Notes: generated by a model from the sequence alone, not told the origin. A stretch of 64,000 nt of DNA from Pseudeuparius sepicola (GCA_963920635.1 OY987304.1:33108365-33172364), one strand, 5' to 3'; counted from the stretch's first letter, positions 52,451-64,000 are shown. Translations and numbers: made by a program.

Positions 52451-52865
52451 ACAAACATAAATAATAGTAAAAACCGAAAAAATGGGTTTATTCCAAGTGT
52501 TTTATAGTACACCCTTTTAAATTTGTTCGCGATTCCTGCTTCGTTAAACTCTTTATAAGTCATTACCTTTCCTCGAATTACCACATAATGTACTAAATTC
52601 TCTTACATCAAACTTTTATCTACCAAAAATACCTCTTGAGTAGATCATCAGAAAATTATTCTGAAATTTAACACCCGGCAGACATTATGAAAGCGAAACG
52701 AATGTAGGATCTGCTGTTTTTCTTTGATGGGATACAGGAGCCCTTTAGCGTCTTTATAATGCGAAAGGCGAGCACCACGACAGTCCTTCAAAGATGCTTT
52801 AAAATGGTATCTTTTTTAACCTGGCCTGAGGCATGTCTACTCTCTTGAAAAAATCGAGGATCTTA

Positions 52866-53623
52866 GACCGGGAGATAGTGGCAGATTTTTGGACGTGATT
52901 TTACTCAGTATACCTTTCAAAGGGCATTATGTTGCGTATATTCTCACAATAATAAGCTATGAATAAGAGAGTCATCCTGGGTTCTTCATATGGAAAAGTG
53001 GGTTTTCATTTATTCGAAAAATAGGCGTTTTGATATGATTTTATTCAGGCTGCCATGTGTTTTATAATGAAGTTCATAATAGAAAATTCCTCGGAAACCA
53101 TAGTCATACCGTTAACGTGAACTTGTATTTGAATTCTTAATTTTTGCACGTTTCTAAACAGGCTGCCAATGATGGAGTATGTAAGTTCTTGTTATAAAAC
53201 GGCTGAAGAAAAGATGACATACCGTTTGCGCATGTCCAAGTACACTTTGCATCGAATAGATCGTCTAAGAAGTTTCATAAAACAAGAACTGGCATACTTG
53301 TCATTGGCAGCCTGTTCAGAAACGTGGAAAAATGAATTATTAAAATACATGTTCACGTGACGATAATAGCCCTTTGATCCTATGCTAACGGTATGCCTAT
53401 GGTTTTCAGAGGAATTTTCTACTTTGAACTTCATTATAAAACGCATGGCAGCCTGACAAAAATCAAAGCAAAACGCGTATTTTTCGAATAAATGAAAACT
53501 CAGTTTCCATATGAAGAACCCAGGATGACTCTCTGATTCATACCTTATTATTGTGAGAATATACGCAACTGAAATTCATACTGAGTAAAATCACGTTCAA
53601 AAATATGTCACTGTCTCCCGGTC
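52866..53623. mobile_element. 758 bp fold-back element, TA-flanked
   Basis: Arms of about 330 bp (52,866 to ~53,195 and ~53,275 to 53,623) begin GACCGGGAGATAGTGGCA and its inverted partner. TA flanks both ends (52,864-52,865 and 53,624-53,625). Shared internal words include GTGATTTTACTCAGTAT, CATCCTGGGTTCTTCATATG and TTTTATAATGAAGTTCA. The centre loop is only ~75 bp. Frames at 53,169-53,446 on both strands are arm shadows. Arms are diverged by indels. Confidence 0.82.
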
Positions 53624-53625
53624 TA

Positions 53626-54494
53626 TCTGATATGGTACAGTTAAGTTGATTTTTTTAAGTTGTTCAAAATTCGTTTTTTTCCTGAAATCTTAATATCTAC
53701 TCTTTTATCTTCAATTTAAACTACCATTGTCTACAGTAAATCAATTACGAGTGATTGAGTGTTTAGCTTCTCAGCAAAAAAGTATGCTTTCCTAAAAACA
53801 AAACAAAAAACTTTTCAACACCAAATTACTGTAACCCTAGAATGACACAAAAATGGACTGTATAAAAAATGGATGTATTTACTGCATGTATTTACTGCTT
53901 TCCAGTTTTACTACGCCATATATATACTTAATTATGGGTTCATAAAATATTATTTCCATTCATATACAAGTAGATAGTTATTTTTCTGGGTAGCGATTTG
54001 ACTCTTTATTTTTCTCTCGCATTCTGGTTTTATGGAGGCACACCACATTAAAATACCCACTTTTATGTTCAGAACAGGGGTGTCGGAAATAATGTTTGAG
54101 ACAAGCTTTATTATTATGTATCAAAATTGTTACTGCCTCAACAATAAAAAAGTGTAGGTATAACGAACCTTGTAACTTTTACAATTAATATTTTTGTATG
54201 TTACCGTTGCTAAACGAGTATTTCTTGGTTTCCCTGAATTTTCTCTGCGATATGCGTTCGCCATAATATTCATTCTGTAGGCTTTATACAGGATGATTTG
54301 TAAGTGTTCGGCGTGGTGCCAGGGGTTACACTCTTCGCGTCAAATGTTTGTAATTAACATGAACCATCCGATCAAATATAATTTTGATTGGAGCATGGAC
54401 CCAAAAGCGGATTCGCTGCGAAGATATTGTACCGGATTTCAACAAAAACAGTAATCCTTCGCAAAATAAACTTGTCAGGTAATGTCACTGCTAA
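53626..54494. other. Non-coding stretch without recognised features
   Basis: Nothing supported. A direct ATGTATTTACTGC word pair occurs at 53,873-53,898. Confidence 0.4.
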
Positions 54495-54740
54495 CAACAA
54501 CCAGGCCCAATTCCCAGGGCTTATGTACCCAAAAGGAAGATTGTCCAATCAGATATATGCAAATCAAAAATTTCTAGTGTATTTCTATAAAAGCTCATTA
54601 CAGGGAAACAATGAAAAACTAAATAAATTGGATCCTGAGGGTCTCAGACCAAGAAAGCTGTGACGGAACATGGGTCCAAACTAATCTTAAAATTATAAAA
54701 CTCTAAATAAAAGACTAACAAATATTTGAGTGAAAACACT
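54495..54740 (+). repeat. Dispersed repeat, copy 2 (related to 44.15 kb)
   Basis: See 44,150-44,440 for the shared blocks. The plus-strand 91-codon frame (54,388-54,663) crosses it, but the reading frame is not preserved in the other copy, so it is not accepted as a gene. Confidence 0.6.
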
Positions 54741-54962
54741 GTAAATATGTTCATATGTTTGTATGTAGTATATCCAGTCTAGCTCATACAGGGTGTTTGA
54801 AAAAAAAATCATATTTGACGAAAAAACATTTATTTAAAAAATTATCCAATGTAAGTAAGGTAAGTGTCAAATATGAAGGCGCTATCGTTTTGGTTTTCAT
54901 GGCATTCAAGGCACACCTGATATTATTGATATGTTCCAACGTGATTAATAAAGCCTAATTAC

Positions 54963-54991
54963 CAATGAATAAAGAACCCCTTTATTCATTG
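54963..54991. other. 12 bp perfect hairpin, remnant of the AGGAAGGAG family
   Basis: CAATGAATAAAG, loop AACCC, CTTTATTCATTG. The left half plus loop equals the extreme end of copy B (read on its minus strand, ACCAATGAATAAAGAACCCC), and the right half is the same end inverted. It therefore looks like both termini of one such element with the interior deleted. Confidence 0.6.
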
Positions 54992-56235
54992 CTAATTACG
55001 GATGGAGGATGATGCCCCCAGTTCTAAGGAAATGTTAAAATGATACTTTTTCCAAGGACAACCGACAGAGTGCGGTGGAATCCCGAATTTTCCTTTAAAT
55101 TATATTTTTAAATGCAAGAATTTTTCATTAATTTGATTGAAAATTGATGAAAAAAAATATCATCATGTGTCCTTGGTTTTTACAGGGTACTCTCAAACAC
55201 CCTTTTTTTTAATGTTGGCCCCACTTTGTTAACGCCCTGTTTAATTTAGAGTATTGAATGCCCAGGAGAACTACATTAGATTTGCCTTTACGATCAGTAC
55301 ATAAAAATATTCTGCTTAGAGTATTTTGTACAAAAGGTTTTGAGCTATGGCCAATTCTATGGCACTATCCATTTTATAATGCCTAATATGGTATTTTGAA
55401 AATTGGTCATTTAAAAAAATCATAGCTTGCCATAGAATAATCAACCAATCGAAATAGTAGTGTCTGTCAGATATCTTCCCTTAGGTCGATCTAAAAAAAT
55501 ATATAATGCCGAATTTAACTAGGCTCTTTATAGGCTTCTAGTGTTCACAGGCAAACGCAAATACACTGTATATTGAAAGCATAGACGTTAATTTGTATTC
55601 CATCAGGCAAACTACACAATAATTAAAATTGTTAATGTAACGTCAATAGTACTTAACTGCTTTTATGCAAATTTATATTATACGACTGTTTTTAGGTACA
55701 CTTGGTAATTATTAACTAGACAAATTAGCAAGTGTGAATAATTTAAATTGTTTCCTATGTTTAGGGAAATAGTTAATTGCATCGTCAATTACGAAATAAC
55801 GTTTCTCATGCTCTGGACAATATTCGTTTATGATCTGATTTTTTGGAAATTATTTGAGCATGAGAATTATAAATACCATGCACTTTTACGAAAGGCTGGA
55901 CTTTGCTTATTTAAACTCCGAATTTCTAGCATACTGGAACCTGGGACCAAATGAAAATTTCAAAATGGTTGGCTTGAAATTTAACAACCCGCTTAATTAA
56001 AATTCTTATATGCACCGTCTAACTAAATTGTATTAACCGACAAATTATGTAGGCACAGGTATCATGCAATTTTCCTAAAATTAAGTATTGTTACTTATAT
56101 TTCTCAAAATTATTGCTGACATCAAAAATCGTATAAAAATAAATTTATATTAATAAGCAATATTTCCTTTACATGTTAAGGAACCAAGTTTTAAATTAAT
56201 ATGCTTTCGTCATTTTTGAAACACTGTTATTTGTG
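54992..56235. other. Non-coding stretch with decayed CAGGGTG-type termini
   Basis: A possible element runs from CAGGGTGTTTGAAAAAAAAA (54,787) to TCTCAAACACCCTTTTTTTT (about 55,192-55,212), i.e. inverted ends of ~20 bp, but the TA context is poor. The remainder to 56,235 has no supported gene. Confidence 0.35.
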
Positions 56236-56332
56236 TACCAAAGTCAACTTTTTATAACGAATGTGGAATTTAATTACAATGGTCTGCAAGGAAGTTATAA
56301 GAAGAAACTTTCGTGCCGAGGGGCACATTATA

Positions 56333-57250
56333 CACTGTGTTCATTTGAAAACAGTCCACCCTTAATATTTTTAAAACTACGAAAAAAATCAAAAATCACC
56401 GGGACCCGTCAATTTTTGTTCGGAGGGGGAACTTCTTTGACGTACAGGTCATGTTGACAAATTCACCCCTGTAACCCCCACCACCCCTAACTTTAAAATT
56501 GCAAATGGGAATACCCCCTTTGTGATACATCATTTTAAAGCTGATGTTATTGCAAACACAACTATACAACTCATTTTTATTTTTTTAAATCCGATGATGT
56601 TTGGAGAAGTTATGGGTAAAAAACGGTTTTTTCATAGTTCAAAATAAATTACTTTTTACCCTAGATTTTCAACAGCATTCACATGGGGATATAATACACA
56701 ATGATTGTGGGGCTACTTATTTTATTAAATTTTCAAAATGAGCTCCATTAGTCGCTAGACAGTAGTACAATCTCTGTTCACATTCCGCTCTTACTTTAAC
56801 AAATGTGTCGCGAGAAATACGTTGGCATTCTTCTGTTATTCTGTTCTTCAGATCCTCAATTTTTGTGGGAGGGGTTTTATACACGTTTGTTTTATTTCCC
56901 CATGTCAATGCTGTTAAAAATCTAGGGTAAAAAGTAATTTATTTTAAATTATGAAAAAACCACCGTTTTTTACCCATAACTTCTTCAAACATCATCGGAT
57001 TTCAAAAAATAAAAATGAGTTGTACTCGCAATAACATCAGCTTTAAAATGATGTATCACAAAGGGGGTATTCCCATTTGAAATTTTAAAGTTATGGGTGG
57101 TGGGGGTTACAGGGGTGCATTTGTCAACATGACCTGTGTACGTCAAAGAAGCTCCCCCTCCGAACAAAAATTGACGGGTCCCGGCGATTTCTGATTTTTT
57201 TCGTAGTTTTAAAAATATTAAGGGTGGACTGTTTTCAAATGAACACAGTG
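56333..57250. mobile_element. 918 bp palindromic mariner-type element with ~355 bp arms
   Basis: The ends CACTGTGTTCATTTGAAAAC (56,333) and its inverted partner (to 57,250) are flanked by TA (56,331-56,332; 57,251-57,252). The arms (to ~56,687 and from ~56,896) are about 95% identical. The ~210 bp core holds only the C-terminal end of a transposase gene on the minus strand. F1 copy 2 (GTACATATTATATA) gives the empty site. Frames inside the arms are by-products. Confidence 0.9.
56717..56905 (-). pseudogene. Mariner-type transposase, C-terminal fragment
   Basis: Read on the minus strand: TWGNKTNVYKTPPTKIEDLK, then RITEECQRISRDTF and CLATNGAHFENLIK before the stop. Compared with the intact transposase (YVTGPVNLEDLKARIRHEI ... 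CQAANGAQFEHLI) the order and key residues agree, so it is the last ~60 residues of a related enzyme. All catalytic residues are absent. Upstream the frame runs into the mirrored arm. Confidence 0.82.
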
Positions 57251-57860
57251 TATATTATACTTCAGTTAGATTTTTAGAAAAAGTTCCACAAAATTCCACT
57301 TTACGAAAATTTTTTGTGAAATTAAATTCTTAAGCAGATTTGGAGCAAAGCTGGGCATTTTTGTTTATTAACTTATAAAACCTTATTTTTTAGTATTGGT
57401 TAATAAAGTAAATCAATCTTTTGTCACAAATAAAAAAATGCATGGACCCTTAAAAGAAATTAACGAGCCTGGTCACCCATCCCTGTGCCGAACGCGCCCG
57501 TCGTTGCTGCACTTAGTTTTATTTTTGTCTTGATTGAGTCGAACGGACCACTTCTGTGCGTCGTATCCACGGGCGTCCTTGGGCCAATATCGATTGCAGT
57601 CTACATACAGAATATTAGATATCGTTGTTCAAACAGACCGAACTTTTCGTACTGAAAGATTACGTTGCTCTAGGTAACAATTCCACAAGGAAGTTTAAAA
57701 GTTAATTGATTCTCTATTGGTCGGGTTTTGAATATCTGGCCACCATTGACGGCTGACGGGCCTGTCTGACGTTTGGTCGTTAAATCTTATCAAGGTCAAC
57801 TTAACGAAAAATCGTACAATTACAGTTACAATTAAAAATATAAAGAAATAGTAATTATCG

Positions 57861-58615
57861 TACAATAATCACCAACAGAAACCGATTTTACACAATATAC
57901 TACCCAGAGCTGTAAGTAGAAGAAATAAGAATAATCTGCAAAAAGCAAAAAACACCAGCAATGAAAGACATCAAAATTCTGCATAGGTATCTACATTTTT
58001 GTTCACTAATTGCTGCTTACAACTGAGCTTTATCCATAATTATTAAATGGGACTCAAATTTACTGTAAAGCATTGAGAAAGTATCAATTTCGTCCGCAAA
58101 AATCCGTCACGTACTTTGAAAAGAGGCACACCATCCTCTCAAAATATTATTTCTTCCCCCTTAAATCAATTTCGAGGGGCCTCAACGACCTCCTAACTGT
58201 TAATACAGTCCAATTTAATTTGTTGGTGGAACAAAAAGCTAGGGGCGTTTTCTAAGGGTACAATTTCGAATCGTTAACGAACAAAAAAATACACTGGCCA
58301 GGCAAAATGCGTGTTGCGTTGTTATCGGTAATCATACCCATCCATGATAAATTTGGCCTCTTACAAGGCAAAATAAACAATAATACCTCATTCCTCTAAT
58401 GAGAAGTAATATTTCTCTACCTAGGTAAATAATGATAATAAAAAAATACCTAGGTAAATAATGAAAAATTTTCTATGTGACATTTAAAAATTAGTGTCAT
58501 TTTATCAGCTTGACAACTGAACTCCCAGGCTACTTGATATTTTGAAGTATTTGAAAAAAGCAAGAAATTACTAAAATATGGCAATATTTCAATGTTAGTA
58601 GTAAAAAAAATTCTA
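57861..58615. other. Non-coding stretch without recognised features
   Basis: No supported gene. A direct TACCTAGGTAAATAATGA duplication occurs at 58,419-58,464. Confidence 0.4.
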
Positions 58616-58709
58616 TATACACCTTGGTTGAGAAGGCCATTATTCCTACGCGCCTCAGGATATAAACATGCTCGGTAAATAATGTCTCACTTCTCAACCT
58701 AGGTGTATA
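58616..58709. mobile_element. 94 bp palindromic MITE
   Basis: TATACACCTTGGTTGAGAAG (58,616) is inverted with one or two mismatches at 58,690-58,709. The interior GAATA/TAATG part is non-complementary. The nearby duplicated TTTCTCTACCTAGGTAAATA (58,412) resembles one end, suggesting another broken copy. Confidence 0.55.
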
Positions 58710-61353
58710 ATATACTATTTTAGACACCCTTTAACGTTTTAGTAGCTACTTAAAGTTAATATTAATAATAATATAGTAATATTAATTGTACGTAACAGAT
58801 GGTTATTCTAGTAACCGCGATAGCTATAATAGGGATCGATACCATTTGTAAAATATTTAAATAATAATTAATTAATTTCATAACAAATATTCAGGATATA
58901 TTTCCTAAAATATTCCTGATGTATATATTAATAAATCTTGCACAAGAAGCAACCATATGCTTGTGAGGATGAGAGGAGGCAATTACTATTTTTTTAGGCT
59001 TTATTGCCGTTTGCGGCTAAAGCGGACTTTTTTATAGAAAAATGGTAGCATTTGCTGAAGACCCACGGAAAGCCGTAAAAACACTACTTATCCCAGTTTG
59101 TGTATAATTTATTAGTGAATCATACAGATAGAGCTAGTCAGGAGCAATATCGTGAATCTAAATTTTGCTCAGCGCTCTTGGTCACCAGTTTGCAAGGACT
59201 TGTTTACACGTTATCACTCCAAATCGAACAAGTCAATTTTTCAGGAATCGCGCGCAGTAGCAATACTTGGCCAACGCAGGCCCGATGTTAGTATAAGTAT
59301 TTTTCGGTAAATTATATTTTTGTCTTAATCATTCTTTAGAGATCACCGTTGTGTAATAATGCCTGTTGATACCACTGATCATTATTTTCTTTTTAGAAAA
59401 GCTTATCTGTCCCTGAAGTTCCACTAGCAAATAAATTTTATTAACTTTCACGCACAGACATTATTTGGTTGCTTCTCGGGTACTCTAGTTTTGGAGTATT
59501 GTGAGGGTCAGAATTATTATTATTTTAATGCTGCTTTTTAGGGTTTCTATCATTTTAATAAATGGCTTGTACAACTTAATTCTCATCTTTAATTTCAAAA
59601 CGACCTATTTTAAATAAAATGTAATTGATACCAGAAGCTCAAGGTAAAGACGGTGCAATATTTTTCGATCGTTTATATTCATTGTTCCTATTTAAGTGTT
59701 ATAAGACCATTTATTAATTAAATTCAATCTGAATATCGTATTACATCTCCAACAAATTATTTACGAATTATTTTTATCTTAATTATTGAATTTTGTAAGG
59801 TACACTTAAAAAATGGTGAATTTTGGTTAGATAGTTGAAATAGTTTAGTGATAATTTAATTTATTATTATTATTATTATGGTGTCAGTTTAGTATTGGAA
59901 AATTTAATTAAAATAGATTGATATCTTAAAATGCTTGACGGTATAACAACTTTGCATTAAACGTAATGGAAATTTAAAGTATTAATTTCATTTTCTTTTG
60001 AAAAAGGCATTTTCTTGTATACACTGTTACGAGTAGAATTTGTCCTTATAGAAGTTAACGATTAGTAGCCTCTTTCTTAGTCGAGATTCGATGGGTTTCG
60101 AACAGACTTCTTTTCCGAAGTAAGAACCAACACAGTAGTTAGTTGAATCATTGTATTTACCATTGACATCCTTGTAAATTGTTTCACATAGGTAGCATAT
60201 GTGTTTTCACAGATCACTTCACTAATCAGTGTCACCGAGTTCCATTCTAACCGCAGACGTAGGGAGTTCATCGAGTACTAAAAAGAGTTGTTATATAAAA
60301 CTCAAAAAGTATCCAAGCCTTGAAATTCTTACTGTTTCATGCATTGCAGCACCAAAGTCTTAGCCCGTGTACGAGGCCTTGGTACTGCTGGTAAATTTGG
60401 CAGTCATTTGCTCCGTTGCCGGGCTTGATTCTCAGTATTCCACCGTTTCATACCTGTGGAATATTTTTGGGATGTATGATGGAGTTTTTAGAGCGTGCTG
60501 AGTGTGAATTACCTTGCCGGAGATCATGGGAAAAGTTCCATTTTCTAATTTCTCAAACCCTTGTTTGGATAATGATCTGACAGGTAAATTAAGTGAGGTT
60601 ATTATCGGTTTGACACATTGAATTGACAAGTAGATTATCAATTCGATGGTTTGACATTTCGTATATTTTTGCCGGATCGTTCTGGACTTCTACTTCTAAT
60701 AAATCTGTTTAGCTTAGGGTTTTGTCTACGTAACAACAGTTGTTGTGCACTGATTAATGAAATTGTTGTTTATTTGGAAGTTTGTTTATTATTTATTAGG
60801 AATGCCCGCTAACGAATATAGTTGCGGCCGGGAAAGATATAAGGGTGAATAGCCTCCGGATTTTAGCATTTGCGTAAAAAGCCTAATAACGGCCATTGTG
60901 ATAAATATTTTTAAATAATTTTTGTCTCAAAATATGAGTAATTACTTAGATTAAAATTTGTATTGACCAAAAATTTAAAATTATGCGTGTTGCTCGTTAC
61001 AGATCGAAAAAAGCCACTTAATGGGTCAAAATGTTGAATCACCACGTACCTGCTGTACATTGAGTCTTAAAAAATGTAGTTCAGTCCATTAGTCACAAAT
61101 TCTTTTAGTTAAAATAACTGAATTTTCCTTGTAGCATCAAAGTTTAGATGCCTCTATTTGAAAATGCAGGGTGCTAAATGAGTTTTAACTTTTTTGGTAT
61201 ATTCCGATACGACATTTGGCAAGGACTTGAGTCTTTATAAACACATTTTTTGTGTACTTTTAATCAAAAATTCGAAAAACAACGAGTACGAAAACAAACA
61301 TTTTGGTGAAAGTGTCTTTATTTTTATAAAGAGGAAAAAGGTTACATGCTGCA
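58710..61353. other. Non-coding stretch; unidentified minus-strand frames at 60.08-60.64 kb
   Basis: No gene accepted. Two minus-strand frames (60,432-60,641 and 60,077-60,271) lie in order and have balanced composition; the first contains KLENGTFPMISGKVIHTQHA, the second RLEWNSVTLISEVICENTYA. They could be decayed exons, but I recognise no family and see no convincing splice sites. A (TTA)n run lies at 59,861-59,880. Confidence 0.35.
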
Positions 61354-61355
61354 TA

Positions 61356-61737
61356 CAGTGTGTCCCCAGATGAAGTACCGCACTCTTTTAAAGTTTCTTA
61401 TATTTGATTTTCGAGAAAAAGTCGTTCTTGATAAAAAAAAGTTTGCTTGCTCTTAAAATAAGATTGGCATGAAAAAAGTTATCATTACTTATACTGGGTG
61501 ACCAGAAAATTGAAAAACGTTAAAAAGCATAAGAAAAAACTGCCCCTATTTGTAGAGGTACTGAAAAAAGTTATAAAGAAAATTTGTTCAGTGTGGTAAG
61601 CAACTTAGGTGTACAAAATTTCAAAGCGTTAGGCCTACTTTCATTTTTTATTTTTTTTTTGTTTTTCTTCGATAAAATGGTTTTCTGTAATAGTATGACA
61701 AAACTGTATTAACAAAAGTTACTTTGGGGACACACTG
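61356..61737. mobile_element. 382 bp MITE with CAGTGTGTCCCCA ends
   Basis: The left end CAGTGTGTCCCCA and the right end TGGGGACACACTG are exact inverted 13-mers flanked by TA (61,354-61,355; 61,738-61,739). The interior is AT-rich without coding capacity. Another terminus-like GGGTGACCAGAAAATTG lies inside (about 61,496). The layout is that of a non-autonomous Tc1/mariner-type element. Confidence 0.8.
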
Positions 61738-61739
61738 TA

Positions 61740-63040
61740 TAAATAAATTTATATTTTAGATGGCGGATAAGCAACTCCAGGTGACGGAAAAAACTTATTC
61801 ACACTCCTTAAATAACACAAAAGTCAAAACTCTCAAAGTTTAGGGAAGGAGAATCCGATACAAAAAAGTTATAGCTTTTTTATTTGATGTGAATTACCTC
61901 TGAAAAAACCCGTCACTAAAAGCAATAAAGAAACCAGGCGATTTATGAAGAGCTTCTCCTTTATATCAATCTTTGCTGAGTGACAGTAATTGTGGCTTTA
62001 TTTGATGTTTGCCTCCAATTTGAACCCTGAACATGATAAATGAATCTTTGGATTATCGATGGCGAGCGACATCTTGCAAGAGATAGGCGCAATTTGCCTC
62101 CTTCCGCTATTGAAAAGGCTGTGAACTGTATTAAAATCGATATTCTAGAAAATAAACTAGATAATACCTAAGAAACAATTAAAGAGTAAGTGGTTGAAAA
62201 TGTTTTGTCGGTGTAGCATCGTACACAAAACTATATCTTTAATCTATGCAATGACGTCAGATAGGTTTTGACGTCATTGAATCTATGGTATACTAGGTAC
62301 TGTCATATATTTCATTTCATATAGTTGTTTTTCTCTCATTGATATTTGTAATTAGGTAAGTAGATACCTACCTATCCCAAAAATAACTTGGAAAACAAAC
62401 TTTTACCTGAGAGTTTTTCACAGTATCCTTTCACAATTAATTTCTAAAGGTTTGGAAACTCCATTTATTTACTACGAAAGCCTTATTTTTTATTTATTCC
62501 AAAAGCCTTGAGCCGTGCTACGATTTTTTTATAGTCCTTATTTTAACGAAAACCATTTAGCTATTTTTTATTTAAAATCTGACACCACAGAGTTAATCAG
62601 AATACCCCAAAAACCCCCTTATACCAAATTTGAAAAAAAAATGTACACGGAGTTCCATTCTGCAGGGTCTCAAAATTGAGCAAAGTTTAAAGGCATCTGG
62701 CGAGTCAAATGTACCATTAAATCCCTTCAAAGCGGTTGAATGGTCAACAGTACTACTCAGAGTGTTGGTGTGCAAAGATTCGATACAAAAATATACTGAG
62801 TATTTGTCTCTGGGCCATCTCAAAATGCTGATTTTTTTATGAAACTTTATACTGGTCAAGAGTGCTCTGGAATTATCAAAAAAAATATTAATAGAGAACA
62901 CAGCCAGAACTTTAGGGAAGTGCAAAACTATAAAACTTATCGGTGTATTTAGCTTACATAAAAAAAATGCAAATTGAAATATATCTGAAATCCCATGAGT
63001 TGGCAGGTCGAGGATTCCCTAACAAGGTAAGGTAGGGCTA
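61740..63040. other. Non-coding stretch; weak frame pair at 62.6-62.9 kb
   Basis: Frames at 62,593-62,925 (minus) and 62,630-62,842 (plus) overlap; the plus frame contains PLNPFKAVEWSTVLLRVLV. I recognise no family. Nothing else is supported. Confidence 0.35.
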
Positions 63041-63042
63041 TA

Positions 63043-64000
63043 CAGGGTGGCCCACCACGAACTGCATCGATCTATATATGGAAAACTAAAAGTAGGAAAA
63101 TTCTGAAAATTTGGCACCTCACCAATGCCGATGGGCGCTGCTCATCTAAAATATTTTGGTGAATCTGTCACTTCCGGTTATACCGGAAGTCGCTATCAAC
63201 TTTCTTATTTCAAATGGAACACCCTATATATTATTGCATTTTTGAATTCTAGGCATCATTTTGGAACAAAAATATGTTATGCTTAACATGTTCTATGTCT
63301 AAATCCAACCGTTTTTGAGATATTTGCATTTTTCCGAAAAAAATTGCAGGTGCAGACCTAAAGTCAATTAGCAATTTATACGAGAAAACCGCAAAATTTC
63401 AAAACGAGTTTTTGGCATCGTGTAACAGAAGCCCTGACCTAGTGATCTCTGCTGAGAAATAAATCCGTTCTTATACAGGGTGTTCACAAAATATGAATAA
63501 AAATTACATTCAAAATGTGCTTAAATCTCGAAATTTTCAAATGGAAACCCCCATTTTTTTAATGCGATCTTATTCACCACTAAAAATGATGACAACTTTG
63601 TGTAAGGTTTCCTATACCTAAATGCAGTAATTTTCGATTAATTTACGAAAAACCCACTTTTTGCCCACAAAATGCGGGGTTTGCTTAACGCTTGGAAAAT
63701 CATATTAGCCGTGGACGATGAAAAGACAATCGCGGCTGAGGAAATGTCACTTGATTTATAAATTATTGTCAACAATAATGCCGGCGCGCTTAAATTACAC
63801 AAAAGAAGATTATGTATCGCACGTTCTTGATATTATTTTGTTGCATTTTCCGTAGATAATAAACAAATTTAAATAATCGCGGTTTCCTCGTATAAATTGC
63901 TAATTGACTTTAGGTCTGCACCTGTAATTTTTTTCGGAAAAATGCAAATATCTCAAAAACGGTTGGATTTAGACATAGGACATGTTGCATATTTTTGTTC
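63043..64000. mobile_element. Palindromic CAGGGTGGCC element, rearranged copy, cut by window end
   Basis: The left arm (63,043 to about 63,765) matches 21,781-22,494 at about 95% with TA before it (63,041-63,042). It includes the inner TA-CAGGGTGTTCACAAAA end (63,478). The core is only ~95 bp. After the transposase start (GCCGGCGCGCTTAAATTACA) and AAGATTAT, a ~66 bp segment (63,815-63,879) is inverted relative to 22,541-22,605. A mirror arm (TTTCCTCGTATAAATTGC) then begins and continues past the window. It is a shorter, further rearranged derivative of the same family. Confidence 0.85.

Larger units (their letters stand above)
56236..57860 (+). mobile_element. Dispersed repeat family F1, copy 3 (interrupted, diverged)
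   Basis: The flanks of the nested element match F1 copy 2: GTGTACCAAAG..TCAACTTTTTAT, AATGTGGAATTTA and GTGCCGAGG.GCACATTA at 56,236-56,330, then CGTCGTTGCT, TACTGAAAGATTACGTTGCT, TATTGGTCGGGTTTTGAATA and AAAAATCGTACAAT at 57,480-57,830. It is the most diverged of the three copies and is split at a TA by the 918 bp element. No coding content of its own. Confidence 0.65.

Noticed and set aside
60077..60641. Two consecutive minus-strand frames as exons of one gene
   Set aside because: Composition is plausible, but there are no recognisable domain, splice sites or start; left as unidentified.

Overview
The window is AT-rich eukaryotic DNA, most likely from an insect. The reasons are a short-intron gene for a secreted cysteine-rich inhibitor with a TATA box and an arthropod-type TCAGT initiator, many TA-flanked Tc1/mariner-type elements, and tRNA-derived SINEs. 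I see no prokaryotic gene organisation, no rRNA, no functional tRNA and no CRISPR array. Only two open coding units look intact: a 361-codon mariner-type (D..D41D) transposase at 27,951-29,036 (minus) and a two-exon secreted cysteine-rich protein at 36,243-36,731 (minus). Nearly everything else is mobile DNA or unannotatable intergenic/intronic sequence.

Layout. 1-13 kb: mostly featureless AT-rich DNA. It contains a CpG-rich promoter-like block (3.46-4.6 kb), a duplicated exon-like unit with splice donors (4.6-5.0 kb), two opposed half-elements carrying a ~110 bp minisatellite (5.6-8.3 kb), and an LTR-like remnant (11.0-11.8 kb). 13.15-33.71 kb: a giant inverted repeat with ~3.9 and ~4.1 kb arms that are about 98-99% identical where I aligned them. 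Its 12.6 kb spacer holds SINEs, an LTR-like piece, a concentric palindrome with half a transposase gene, and the intact 1,860 bp mariner-type element. 34-40 kb: GGGGCA-ended remnants, the secreted-protein gene, a 122 bp tandem array and a dead pogo/jerky-type element inserted at its edge. 41-64 kb: a succession of long-armed fold-back elements (41.1-43.2, 46.5-47.2, 52.9-53.6, 56.3-57.3, 63.0-64.0 kb), shorter MITEs, three dispersed copies of one ~650 bp repeat family, and a promoter-like stretch around 49.5-50.0 kb containing a hammerhead-ribozyme-like hairpin.

The recurring theme is palindromy. Several elements have arms of 150-700 bp, and some have two concentric sets of TA-CAGGGTG termini. 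Two keep only one half of a transposase gene between mirror-image copies of the same end. This suggests that mariner-type elements here are repeatedly converted into fold-back elements by inverted duplication of one end. The 20.5 kb inverted repeat may be the same process at a larger scale, a giant TTAA-bounded element, or an assembly artefact. Internal empty sites (one arm or copy with an insert, the other without) date several insertions relative to each other.
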